Assembly: GCA_023135165.1 (NCBI GenBank)
Contig: JAGLTS010000013.1
Span: forward strand, 21,352 to 85,351
Direction of reading: 5' to 3'
Length of the DNA stretch: 64,000 nucleotides
Source: Phycisphaerales bacterium
GTDB taxonomy: Bacteria; Planctomycetota; Phycisphaerae; Phycisphaerales; JAGLTS01
Below the pieces are notes generated by a model, which did not search any database, was not told the origin of the DNA, and worked only from the letters and a program-made list of their open reading frames with translations. The position numbers and the translations under genes were made by a program. Shown here one piece after another: positions 48,346-56,147 of this stretch. Each line of letters begins with the position of its first letter. Positions within the stretch are counted from its first letter, which is position 1.

Positions 48346-48945
48346 CGTCGTCCCCTTTCGTCGTCGCAGTCTACACAGCCCGCGCGACTCCACAACCCCC
48401 ATATTTCCATCGGCGATCATCCCCATTCCCTCACCCCCGCAGCGCCCGCACCATGCGCACCATCACCGGCATCGCGGTTCGTCGCCGCACACCCTCGCCA
48501 ATGCGCGCGCGATGCCGAGCGAGCATCGAAATGACGCTCAAAACCGAACCAAAACGAGCTGAAACTGATCGAAAACGCTCCGAAACTCGCCAAAACTGGC
48601 TCAAACTCGCTCAAAACTCTAGTCCGATAACACGCTTTCGGCGATTCCGTGCGCACCGATCTGTCGTGAACCACCACAACCGGGGGGGGCGTGGGGGTGG
48701 TGCGCGATGGATGCACCCACGCTGCGGCGCGCATCGGCGCTGCGGTGATGACGCGACGGTTGGCCTGTATCGTGGCGAATTCGGAGAGGTGATTGATCGG
48801 CCCACTACCACCGCAGAGACTCGGCATCGGCACCGCGTACGCCGCTGCTGCGATCCTTCATCCGCGCCACACCACTGCCGATCCGTCTCCATCCAACCGT
48901 GCATTATCAATACAGGAGTCAATAAACGTGGGAAGCGCGCCGGGG
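48346..48945. other. 600-bp intergenic region upstream of the kinase gene
   Basis: Between ftsY (ends 48946) and the kinase (start 48345), both on the minus strand. It contains the phased A-tracts at 48529-48616, a G-rich stretch at 48680-48702, and a candidate promoter near 48368-48400 (TTGTGG, 16 bp, TAGACT). I see no supported gene. Confidence 0.5.
48529..48616. promoter_or_regulatory. Nine phased A-tracts, predicted curved DNA
   Basis: A3-A4 runs at 48529, 48540, 48551, 48562, 48572, 48583, 48592, 48603 and 48613 have centres 9.5-11.5 bp apart, mean about 10.5. This phasing with the helix is the classical signature of intrinsic DNA curvature. It lies 184-271 bp upstream of the kinase start. 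Confidence 0.65.
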
Positions 48946-49869
48946 CTACTCCTCGAACATGGCTTCGATGAATGTGTCGGGGTCGAAGGGTTGGACGTCG
49001 TCGAGGGTCTCGCCCAGGCCGACGAACTTGACGGGGATGTCCGTCTGCTCACGAATAGCGATGACGATGCCGCCCTTGGCTGTACCGTCGAGCTTGGCGA
49101 GGAACAGACCTGTGACGTCGATGGCGCGCTGGAACTCCATCGCCTGGCGCAGGCCGTTCTGGCCGGCGGTCGCATCGAGGACGAGCATCACTTCGTGCGG
49201 GGCACCGCCGATCTGCCTGCTCGTCACATCGCGGATCTTGGTGAGTTGACGCATGAGCGGATCTTGCGTGTGCAGCCGTCCCGCGGTGTCCAGGAGCAGC
49301 ACATCGACGCCGCGCGCGATCGCAGCTTGGCATGCATCAAACGCGACGGCTGCGGGGTCGCCACCCTCCTGACCCTTGACGATGTCCACGCCGAGCCTGT
49401 TCGCCCAGATCTCAAGTTGTCGCACAGCCCCCGCGCGGAACGTATCGCACGCACCGAGCAGCACGGTCTGTCCATCATCACCGAGCGACTTGGCGAGCTT
49501 GGCGATGCTCGTCGTCTTGCCCGCGCCGTTGATGCCCGCGACGAGGATCACGGTCGGCCTCGTGTCAGCGAAGTGCAGTCTGCGGTCGGAGTCGGGCCAA
49601 AGCCGTTTCAGTTCCGCCTTGAGATACGCCAGGACATCATCGCCTCGCGTCATCTCTCCGGACTTGTGCGCCTCGCGGATGCCGTCGATGAGCCGGGTCG
49701 TTGTCTTGACGCCGACATCCGCCTGGATGAGCTTCGCTTCGAGGTCGTCAATCAGCTCATCGCTGAGCGCCTTGCCGAGCAGCATCGACTTGAGTCCGCC
49801 GACAAACGTCTCTCGCGTCTTGCTCAGACCGGACTTGACTTTGGACAGCAGTGACTTGAGGAGCGCCAT
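48946..49869 (-). CDS. ftsY: Signal recognition particle receptor FtsY
   Basis: 307 residues, GTPase that docks SRP-ribosome complexes at the membrane. An NG domain: N-terminal helix bundle with DDLEAKLIQADVGVKTTTRL, G1 GINGAGKTTSIAKLA, ACDTFRAGAV, DTAGRLHTQ and KLDGTAKGG. The acidic A domain is nearly absent, as in many bacteria. Start ATG 49869. Confidence 0.96.
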   Translation of the reverse strand: MALLKSLLSKVKSGLSKTRETFVGGLKSMLLGKALSDELIDDLEAKLIQADVGVKTTTRLIDGIREAHKSGEMTRGDDVLAYLKAELKRLWPDSDRRLHFADTRPTVILVAGINGAGKTTSIAKLAKSLGDDGQTVLLGACDTFRAGAVRQLEIWANRLGVDIVKGQEGGDPAAVAFDACQAAIARGVDVLLLDTAGRLHTQDPLMRQLTKIRDVTSRQIGGAPHEVMLVLDATAGQNGLRQAMEFQRAIDVTGLFLAKLDGTAKGGIVIAIREQTDIPVKFVGLGETLDDVQPFDPDTFIEAMFEE

Positions 49870-49922
49870 GTGCGGGGCCTTGGGGAATCGGAGTGGAGCG
49901 GTGTGCCGGGAATGCGAATCGG

Positions 49923-51020
49923 TCAGTCGCGCAACGTTCGCATGAGCTTGTCGAGCACGCCATTGACAAACAACGGCGACTGATCCGTACTGAAGCGCTT
50001 GGCCAGCTCGACGGCCTCGTTGATCGCGACCTTCGGTGGCGTTCGGCCGGTCGTCATTTCATGGTAGGCGATGCGGAGGATGCAGCGATCGACGGTCGGC
50101 TGACGATTCGGCGGCCAATCCGGTGCAAGCTCCAGCATGATCTTGTCCGCCGCCTCGCGGTCTGTGAACGCGCCGCGCGCCAGTTCGTAGGCGATGCGCA
50201 GGTCGCCCTCGTCGAATCCTCCCATGTGAGAGAGGTCGGCACCCGGCTCGGCTGCGCCTTTGTGGTGCGGCAGGTCGTCATCATCGCGCTGCAGGAGCGA
50301 GAGGATCGCGAACGGCATGTTGTCCGAGACCGCCTCGGCATCTTCCTCGCCTCGTGAGTCGAGCTGATACAGCGCGAGAAGTGCGAGTTGACGGACTTGG
50401 CGAGGCGGGGCTTTAGATCGAGGTCGGCGCTGCGGCGGGGGAGCCGGTTCGGCATCGCCGGGTGTGAGATCCTCGCGACCGATCCTGGTGACCGGTTCGC
50501 GCGCCACATCCGCATGTTCGTCAGGTGCGTCCATATCTCGCCTTGTTCCAGTACCGGCCCGGACGGCGTCAAGCACGCCAGCCGTGTCCATCGCCGCAGC
50601 CATCGCCTCGGCGCCTTTGTTGCCCTTGTCGCCGCCCGCCCTCGCCTCGGCCTGGGCTGCTGTATCGCACGTGAGCACGCCGAACCCCACCGGAACGCCC
50701 GTCCGCAGCGTCATTTCCGTCAGGCCATGCGTAACAGATTGGCAGATGGCGTCAAAATGCGGCGTCTCCCCGCGGATCACACATCCCAGCGCGACGACCG
50801 CGTCATACGCCCCGCTCGCTGCCAACTCTCGGCAAGCAGCGGTAAGCTCATATGTCCCAGGCACTTGCACCACTGCGAGCCGCGCCTGGTCGCCTCCGCG
50901 CCGGACGTACTCCGCCTCCGCACCGGCGAGCAACGGCTTGGTGATCCAGGCGTTGTAGGTCGAGACGACCACCGCCACACGGTCCGGATTCACAGCAGCG
51001 GGGTCGATTCGGTGTGTCAT
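49923..51020 (-). CDS. ribH-nusB: Fused lumazine synthase (RibH) and transcription antitermination factor NusB
   Basis: 365 residues in one open frame. Residues about 5-150 are 6,7-dimethyl-8-ribityllumazine synthase (riboflavin biosynthesis): VVVSTYNAWIT, VPGTYELTAACRELA, ALGCVIRGETPHFD with the catalytic His, FGVLTCDT and GNKGAEAMAAAM. After a linker of about 55 residues comes NusB (about 205-365) with RQLALLALYQLD, RCILRIAYHEM and PPKVAINEAVELAKRFS. The two proteins are commonly encoded next to each other in bacteria; here no stop separates them. The start at 51020 is chosen by the family; no Shine-Dalgarno site is visible. Confidence 0.9.
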   Translation of the reverse strand: MTHRIDPAAVNPDRVAVVVSTYNAWITKPLLAGAEAEYVRRGGDQARLAVVQVPGTYELTAACRELAASGAYDAVVALGCVIRGETPHFDAICQSVTHGLTEMTLRTGVPVGFGVLTCDTAAQAEARAGGDKGNKGAEAMAAAMDTAGVLDAVRAGTGTRRDMDAPDEHADVAREPVTRIGREDLTPGDAEPAPPPQRRPRSKAPPRQVRQLALLALYQLDSRGEEDAEAVSDNMPFAILSLLQRDDDDLPHHKGAAEPGADLSHMGGFDEGDLRIAYELARGAFTDREAADKIMLELAPDWPPNRQPTVDRCILRIAYHEMTTGRTPPKVAINEAVELAKRFSTDQSPLFVNGVLDKLMRTLRD

Positions 51021-51093
51021 GGAGCGCATGCTACTTGAACCCCTGCTTCGCATCCATGCCGGTGGCTCGCGGGAACGTCGCTACGATGCGCCT

Positions 51094-52077
51094 ATGCGAG
51101 TCGTCCTTCGCAGACTGTTGCCTCTCTTGCACCTCACGCGGATCACCACCGCCTTTGCCGCGATCAGCAATGTGTGGTTCGTGATCCTCTGGACGAGGGA
51201 AGCCGGTCCGGAACTGGAGCCGGGCACTGCCGCGATCTGGTCGACCGATCTATCGCTCACATCGCTGCTGGCGACATCCGCGGTTGCGGCGGGAGGGTTG
51301 TTTGTCTATGGCATGGCGCTCAACGATGTGCTGGATGTCCAACACGACCGCGCATTTGCGCCACGACGCCCGCTCCCATCCGGCCAGCTTCGTATGGTCT
51401 GGGCGGTCTGCCTGGTCATCACAGCCCTCATGACGGCACTGCTCGGTGCGATCGTCCTCGGCACGTCGGCGCTTCTGCTCTGCATGCTCACTGCCGGCGC
51501 CATCCTGTTCTTCAACGCGGCTGGGAAGTTCATCCCTGCGGTCGGCCTGGTGTCACTCGGGCTGATCTACGCCGCCCACATGATGATCCCGAACTTCCAA
51601 CTCCACTTCGTCTGGCCCGTCTGGACGGTGATGACACACGCGCTTGTTGTTGGCGCATGGACATACAGCCTTGCCGAGAAGCGGCCACTCATGAGCAGGC
51701 GAGGCGTGGTGGCGATGATTTTCGGCTGGGCTGTGTGGTCCTGCGTGCTCTTCACCGCCGCGTATCGCAGGGGTGGGATTTGGCCGGACTGGGTCGAGCC
51801 TGCCGCCGCGATCGGGCCCGCGGTGCTCGCTCTGCTCTTTGTCTGGTACGCCATGCGAAAGGTGAGGAAGACGCCCTCTCGCACGCGCGCTGCGGAGAAG
51901 CTCGTTCGTTACGGCGCGCTGTGGCTTGCCCTGTATGACACCGCATGGCTCTTCGGACAAGGGTACTGGAAACCCGCAGCCGTCCTCGGCATCGTCGCCT
52001 TGGTTGGTTTCATCGGCATGACCGTTGTTAGGGAACTGCTCAGCCTCATCGACCAGCCGCTCGAATATCGCAGATGA
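51094..52077 (+). CDS. UbiA-family prenyltransferase
   Basis: 327 residues, about nine membrane helices. The Asp-rich motif ALNDVLDVQHDRAFAPRRPL matches the first UbiA motif (NDxxDxxxD), but a second typical Asp motif is weak, so the substrate is unclear (a 4-hydroxybenzoate or sugar acceptor class). Start at ATG 51094; the earlier frame overlaps the divergent ribH-nusB region. The next gene overlaps or follows immediately. Confidence 0.82.
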   Translation: MRVVLRRLLPLLHLTRITTAFAAISNVWFVILWTREAGPELEPGTAAIWSTDLSLTSLLATSAVAAGGLFVYGMALNDVLDVQHDRAFAPRRPLPSGQLRMVWAVCLVITALMTALLGAIVLGTSALLLCMLTAGAILFFNAAGKFIPAVGLVSLGLIYAAHMMIPNFQLHFVWPVWTVMTHALVVGAWTYSLAEKRPLMSRRGVVAMIFGWAVWSCVLFTAAYRRGGIWPDWVEPAAAIGPAVLALLFVWYAMRKVRKTPSRTRAAEKLVRYGALWLALYDTAWLFGQGYWKPAAVLGIVALVGFIGMTVVRELLSLIDQPLEYRR

Positions 52078-52151
52078 CGATTGCACGGTCACTCGGCCGT
52101 ACAACATCGTCATCTCAACGCAGCAGTCCGACGCTGCCGGAAATGCTTGTG

Positions 52152-52712
52152 ATGCCACACCCTACGCAGCTTCAGAACATGCTCGCCGGTCGGTTCTACA
52201 TCCCCTCCGATCCGCAGCTTGGTGCGATGCGCCGCAAGGCCCGCGGTCTGACCCGGCAGTTCAATCAAACGACCGAGACACAGATGGAAAAACGCACGGC
52301 GCTTCTCAGCGAGCTTCTGGGGGGCGCGGGGGCCGGGATTGAAATCGAGCCGCCGTTCTACTGTGACTATGGATGCCACATCTTCATCGGCGAAGGCGTC
52401 TTCATGAACTTCGGGTGCGTGATCCTCGATGCGAACGAAGTGCACATCGGCGATCACGTTCTGTGCGGCCCGTATGTGCAGATCTACGCAGCGACGCATC
52501 CGGTGGATCCGGCACAGCGGGCCGCAGGCCGGGAGCTGACCGCGCCCGTTCACATCGGCAGTCATGTGTGGATCGGAGGCGGCGCGATCATCTGCCCAGG
52601 CGTCACGATCGGAGCGGGAAGCGTCATCGGAGCGGGCAGTGTTGTCGTGAGCGACATCCCCGAGAACGTCCTTGCCGCGGGCAATCCATGCGCAATCCGT
52701 AAAGCGCTGTGA
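52152..52712 (+). CDS. Sugar O-acetyltransferase (maltose O-acetyltransferase-like)
   Basis: 186 residues, left-handed beta-helix acetyltransferase of the Maa/NodL/LacA group. It has the N-terminal helical cap (MLAGRFYIPSDPQLGAMRRK), PPFYCDYGCHIFIGEGVFMN, AATHPVDPAQR and hexapeptide repeats IGSHVWIGGGAIICPGVTIG and GSVIGAGSVVVSDIP. The His in THP is the likely catalytic residue. An ATG overlapping the previous stop (52074) would add 26 residues; the length from 52152 matches Escherichia coli Maa (183 residues). Confidence 0.88.
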   Translation: MPHPTQLQNMLAGRFYIPSDPQLGAMRRKARGLTRQFNQTTETQMEKRTALLSELLGGAGAGIEIEPPFYCDYGCHIFIGEGVFMNFGCVILDANEVHIGDHVLCGPYVQIYAATHPVDPAQRAAGRELTAPVHIGSHVWIGGGAIICPGVTIGAGSVIGAGSVVVSDIPENVLAAGNPCAIRKAL

Positions 52713-52722
52713 TGTTTTTGCA

Positions 52723-53238
52723 TCACATGTTCTTGTACACGATGAGGGAGACAATGGCGCCGTAGTGGATCATGATGCTGAGGAGTCCGCAGATGATGCC
52801 GGTCCAGGCGTGGGCGGCGCCCTTGATGTGTGGATCCCTCGCGCGTCGGCGCAGGCCGATGACTCTCAGGATCAACCCCGCCGGGCCGAGTAGAAACCCG
52901 GTGCCCGGGATGAGCGAGAACAGGCCGAGGTAGTACGCGGTCAGAGCGAATGGATTGCGATGCGGGATGAGCTTGGATATGGGATCATCATCGCCCACAT
53001 GCGGCGTCACGCCGGCCGAGATCGTCGGCGGTGCTTGGAGAATCGTCGCCAACCGCGGTTCGGAGAGGACCGATCGCACCTCGCCGCCATCCTCGGGCAC
53101 GAGCAGCGCATCGACGGGAATCCGCCCCTCGCTCGCCCAGCAAAGCACCAGATCCATTGCTGCCGGACCGAACTCTTGGCCATCCGCCAGCCGAAGCGTA
53201 TACAGCATCAAGTCTGCTGTCCGCATTGAATCGTTCAT
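52723..53238 (-). CDS. GYF-like plus DUF4190-type membrane protein
   Basis: 171 residues. The N-terminal domain YTLRLADGQEFGPAAMDLVL with CWASEGRIPVDALLVPEDGG resembles a bacterial GYF-like (GYF_2) module. The C-terminal half NPFALTAYYLGLFSLIPGTG with further Gly-rich helices matches DUF4190-like two- or three-helix membrane proteins. Start at ATG 53238 chosen from conservation; no clear ribosome binding site. Confidence 0.75.
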   Translation of the reverse strand: MNDSMRTADLMLYTLRLADGQEFGPAAMDLVLCWASEGRIPVDALLVPEDGGEVRSVLSEPRLATILQAPPTISAGVTPHVGDDDPISKLIPHRNPFALTAYYLGLFSLIPGTGFLLGPAGLILRVIGLRRRARDPHIKGAAHAWTGIICGLLSIMIHYGAIVSLIVYKNM

Positions 53239-53399
53239 GATGTGTTCGGTTATCTTGCCGCGACGCCCGGTGCCGGCGGCTGATCGGCTGAAAGCCGACC
53301 AGCGCCGAATCACCGAACATTCGTGGGCCGCGTCTGCTCAGTATGCCCAAGCCGGGCCGTCATGGTGATGAGCCTCGCGCAGCCGATCCGGGCAAGCGG

Positions 53400-53906
53400 C
53401 TAAGACGTATAGATGCCGCGCTTGATGCGCTTGATCTCGCCCCTGTTCATCAGCGCCATGATGGCCTGCGACAGGATGGCCCGCTTGTTCGTGCTCGTTG
53501 TGAGATGGCCGAGCTTACCGATGAGGTCATCAACGGAGAGATGTTTGCCCTTGAGTGCCGCCTTGACCGCATCGGGCATCGAGCCTCGACGGGCGCGCTT
53601 GCGTCCCGGCGCCGCAGCGCGTACGCGTGCGGGCGCAGCCTTGGCGCGCGGGGCGCGCTTCAGGCCGAATGCCTTGAGCTTCGCATTGATCTCATCAAGC
53701 TCGGTCTGCAGTTCCTTCTGCCGAACCACGAGTCGATGCGCCAGGCCTTGTTCGAGCTGTGCGACGGATGCATCACGTAGCACGGTCACGAGACGCGGGC
53801 CCTTTGGTCCGCCGCGCTTGGCGACCTTCTTGGCGACCTTCTTGGCGGGCTTCTTGACGGGCTTCTTGGTCATGCGTCGTTTCTTCGGAGTCTTCTTCTT
53901 TGCCAT
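53400..53906 (-). CDS. Histone H1-like Lys/Pro-rich DNA-associated protein with a C-terminal winged-helix-like region
   Basis: 168 residues. The N-terminal 36 residues are Lys/Pro/Arg-rich (KKRRMTKKPVKKPAKKVAKK), as in histone H1/HC1-like bacterial proteins. A second basic linker follows (KRAPRAKAAPARVRAA, PGRKRARRG). The C-terminus (DAVKAALKGKHLSVDDLIGK, LSQAIMALMNRGEIKRIKRG) resembles the helix-turn-helix fold of H1-type or UvrD-like winged domains. A coiled segment VRQKELQTELDEINAKLKAF lies between. AAGGA precedes the ATG. Likely nucleoid-associated (inference). Confidence 0.75.
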   Translation of the reverse strand: MAKKKTPKKRRMTKKPVKKPAKKVAKKVAKRGGPKGPRLVTVLRDASVAQLEQGLAHRLVVRQKELQTELDEINAKLKAFGLKRAPRAKAAPARVRAAAPGRKRARRGSMPDAVKAALKGKHLSVDDLIGKLGHLTTSTNKRAILSQAIMALMNRGEIKRIKRGIYTS

Positions 53907-54541
53907 TTGTCATTCCTTCTTGCAAAAGAGTGGGGACAATCCAGTTCTTCACATGCACGCCGTACCGCCCACTTCAGCATGCCTGTCATCGAATGGTAGC
54001 ACATACTAGAGTGGGCCGTCGAGTGATGAGCATATTCGGCAGGATGTCCTGCGCGGACCATGCCCTTCCGTATGACGTATGTCGGGCATGTAGCAATGCG
54101 GGCGATGCTTCACAAACTGCCCGATGGGCGCCGCATGCGGTCTCCAACACGGCGAACGGCGGTTCAACACCCAATGATCTCAGAGGATCATGTTCTTGGC
54201 ACATCGTGTCCCGAGCTTGAGCATCATGGCGCGATCTACGCCGGCGAACGAGAGCGACGGGCCATCGCTACCGCATTGCACAGCACCATCGTCGTATACA
54301 GCGATCCGGATTGATCGGGAGCGGTGATAGCGTCCGGATGAGTGCCTGCTCGGTATCGCAGGACGCATTCCGACCCGTTCCGATCAGGCGACCGTGCCGG
54401 AGTACACCCCTGAGGGGCAAAAGTGGACGTTCCAGCGTCCCCGGCGGGCACAAAGTCGCCCCAACCGGCTACCCTATTCCGCTCCCCGGCGCGTGGTGCG
54501 ACGGGGCTCTGGTATTCCCGTGTTGCGAAAAGGTGATTTGG
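53907..54541. other. 635-bp intergenic region
   Basis: Between the histone-like gene (minus) and the PPIase gene (plus). Two hairpins near the 3' end, CCCC-TGA-GGGG (54407-54417) and GGACG-ttccag-CGTCC (54425-54440), lie in the leader of the PPIase gene. No gene on either strand has recognisable protein character. Confidence 0.4.
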
Positions 54542-56092
54542 ATGAACTTCAAGATCGTATCCGCAGGTGGAATCGGGCTTCTGCTCACGGGATTGGTAGC
54601 GTCCGCAGCCGCACAGGACCAAGCGGAGCCGGACTTCACATCACTCCCGCCCAAGCCGGCTGACATTGAGCAGCAGGTTGTTACAAGTCAGGTGAGTCTC
54701 GCCCAGGCAGTGGCGACGGCTCAAGCGGAAGTCGGCGGGCTTGCCAAGTCGGCGGTGATGCTGCTCGACGAGACGCCGCCTGCCATTGATATTCTTGTCT
54801 ACGCGGACGGCAGGGCGCATCGCGTGCTCGTCGATGCGATGACCGGTGAAGTGAGCGACGTCACCGAGATCCCGCGTCTGCCGGGCGAGCCGGCCGGCGA
54901 TGAGTGGACCGAGACGGAGTCGGGCCTGAAGTACTACGACCTGCGCGTCGGCGACGGACCGCAACCCCCCGACGAAGCTTCGTTCGTAAAGACGCACCTC
55001 GCCATTTGGTTCGTCACAGGTGATCAGCTCGTCAACTCACGTGACCTCGGCGAGCCGTTCACGTTCGCGCTGAACCAGATTCCCGTCACAGGCTTGACGG
55101 AGGGCATCATGGGCATGAACGTGGGCGGTCTGCGAAAACTGATCGTTCCGTACAATCTCGCATACGGCGAGCAGGTTGATCCGCGCCAGGGCATGCCGCC
55201 CAAAGCCACGCTCATCTGCGATGTCGAGTTGCTCGCGCTCGTCGACTACTCCAAACTGCCCGATGAACTGCCCGGCCTGCAGGTGGAAGGCGAACCGATC
55301 ACAACCGACAGCGGTCTGATGTACTACGACATGGTCATCGGCGACGGGCCGATGCCGGAAAGTCGTAGTGAGCCCCTCACGCTGCACTTCCGGGGATACA
55401 CGACCGACGGCACGGAGATCATCAGCACGTACGACCTGCTGAACGGCAAGCCGCAGGTCTTCGCGATGGATGGCATGTTCCCGATGTACCGGGTGGTTCC
55501 CGAAGGGTTCGCTGAAGGTGTGATGACGATGGCGGTTGGCGGCACACGCAAGCTGGTCATCCCCAATGACCTGGCATACGGCGAACAGACGACGCGAGGC
55601 ATCCCTGCCAAGGCGATCCTCATCTTCGACATCCAGTTGCTTCCCACCGTGGACTACTCGACGATGCCCGATGTGCTGCCCGGCGAGCCGGTCGAAGGTG
55701 AACCCGTCACGACGCTGAGCGGCCTGATGTACTACGACATGGTCGTGGGTGACGGACCGTCGCCGGCCGATCTGACGACCGAGGTCAAGGTGCACTACAC
55801 CGGGTGGCTCAACGACGGCACGAAGTTTGACAGCTCATACGACGGCGGAACCGGCGAGCCCTCGCAGTTCGCGCTCAACAGGGTGATCGCGGGCTGGAAG
55901 GAAGGCGTGGCGAGCATGAGGGTGGGCGGCAAGCGCAAGCTCATCATTCCCTACGACCTCGGCTACGGTGAATCGGGCAGCCGAGACATTCCACCAAAGG
56001 CGCTGCTCGTCTTCGACATCGAGCTTGTGGAGGTCGTGCGGAAGGTCGACACCAGCCACGACATCCCGGCTGCACCAGGCGGCGGCGGATGA
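54542..56092 (+). CDS. Secreted PepSY-like and triple FKBP-type peptidyl-prolyl isomerase
   Basis: 516 residues. Signal peptide (GGIGLLLTGLVASAAAQ), a PepSY-like region (QVSLAQAVATAQAEVGG with VLVDAMTGEVSDV), then three tandem FKBP domains at about 130-235, 240-360 and 365-500. The third is canonical: VKVHYTGWLNDGTKFDSSYD, GWKEGVASMRVGGKRKLIIP and GYGESGSRDIPPKALLVFDI. The first two keep the core but have changed catalytic-pocket residues (AIWFVTGDQLVNSRDLG, LHFRGYTTDGTEIISTYD). Probably a periplasmic folding factor. Start ATG 54542 with AGGTGA upstream. Confidence 0.88.
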   Translation: MNFKIVSAGGIGLLLTGLVASAAAQDQAEPDFTSLPPKPADIEQQVVTSQVSLAQAVATAQAEVGGLAKSAVMLLDETPPAIDILVYADGRAHRVLVDAMTGEVSDVTEIPRLPGEPAGDEWTETESGLKYYDLRVGDGPQPPDEASFVKTHLAIWFVTGDQLVNSRDLGEPFTFALNQIPVTGLTEGIMGMNVGGLRKLIVPYNLAYGEQVDPRQGMPPKATLICDVELLALVDYSKLPDELPGLQVEGEPITTDSGLMYYDMVIGDGPMPESRSEPLTLHFRGYTTDGTEIISTYDLLNGKPQVFAMDGMFPMYRVVPEGFAEGVMTMAVGGTRKLVIPNDLAYGEQTTRGIPAKAILIFDIQLLPTVDYSTMPDVLPGEPVEGEPVTTLSGLMYYDMVVGDGPSPADLTTEVKVHYTGWLNDGTKFDSSYDGGTGEPSQFALNRVIAGWKEGVASMRVGGKRKLIIPYDLGYGESGSRDIPPKALLVFDIELVEVVRKVDTSHDIPAAPGGGG

Positions 56093-56147
56093 CAGTGGTC
56101 CCGTACGGGCCTTGACGGCGAGTGGGGCACATGAAGAGGAGACGGCC

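Noticed and set aside
48680..48702. G-rich stretch as a G-quadruplex
   Set aside because: Only two separate G runs of useful length; not enough to support a quadruplex call.
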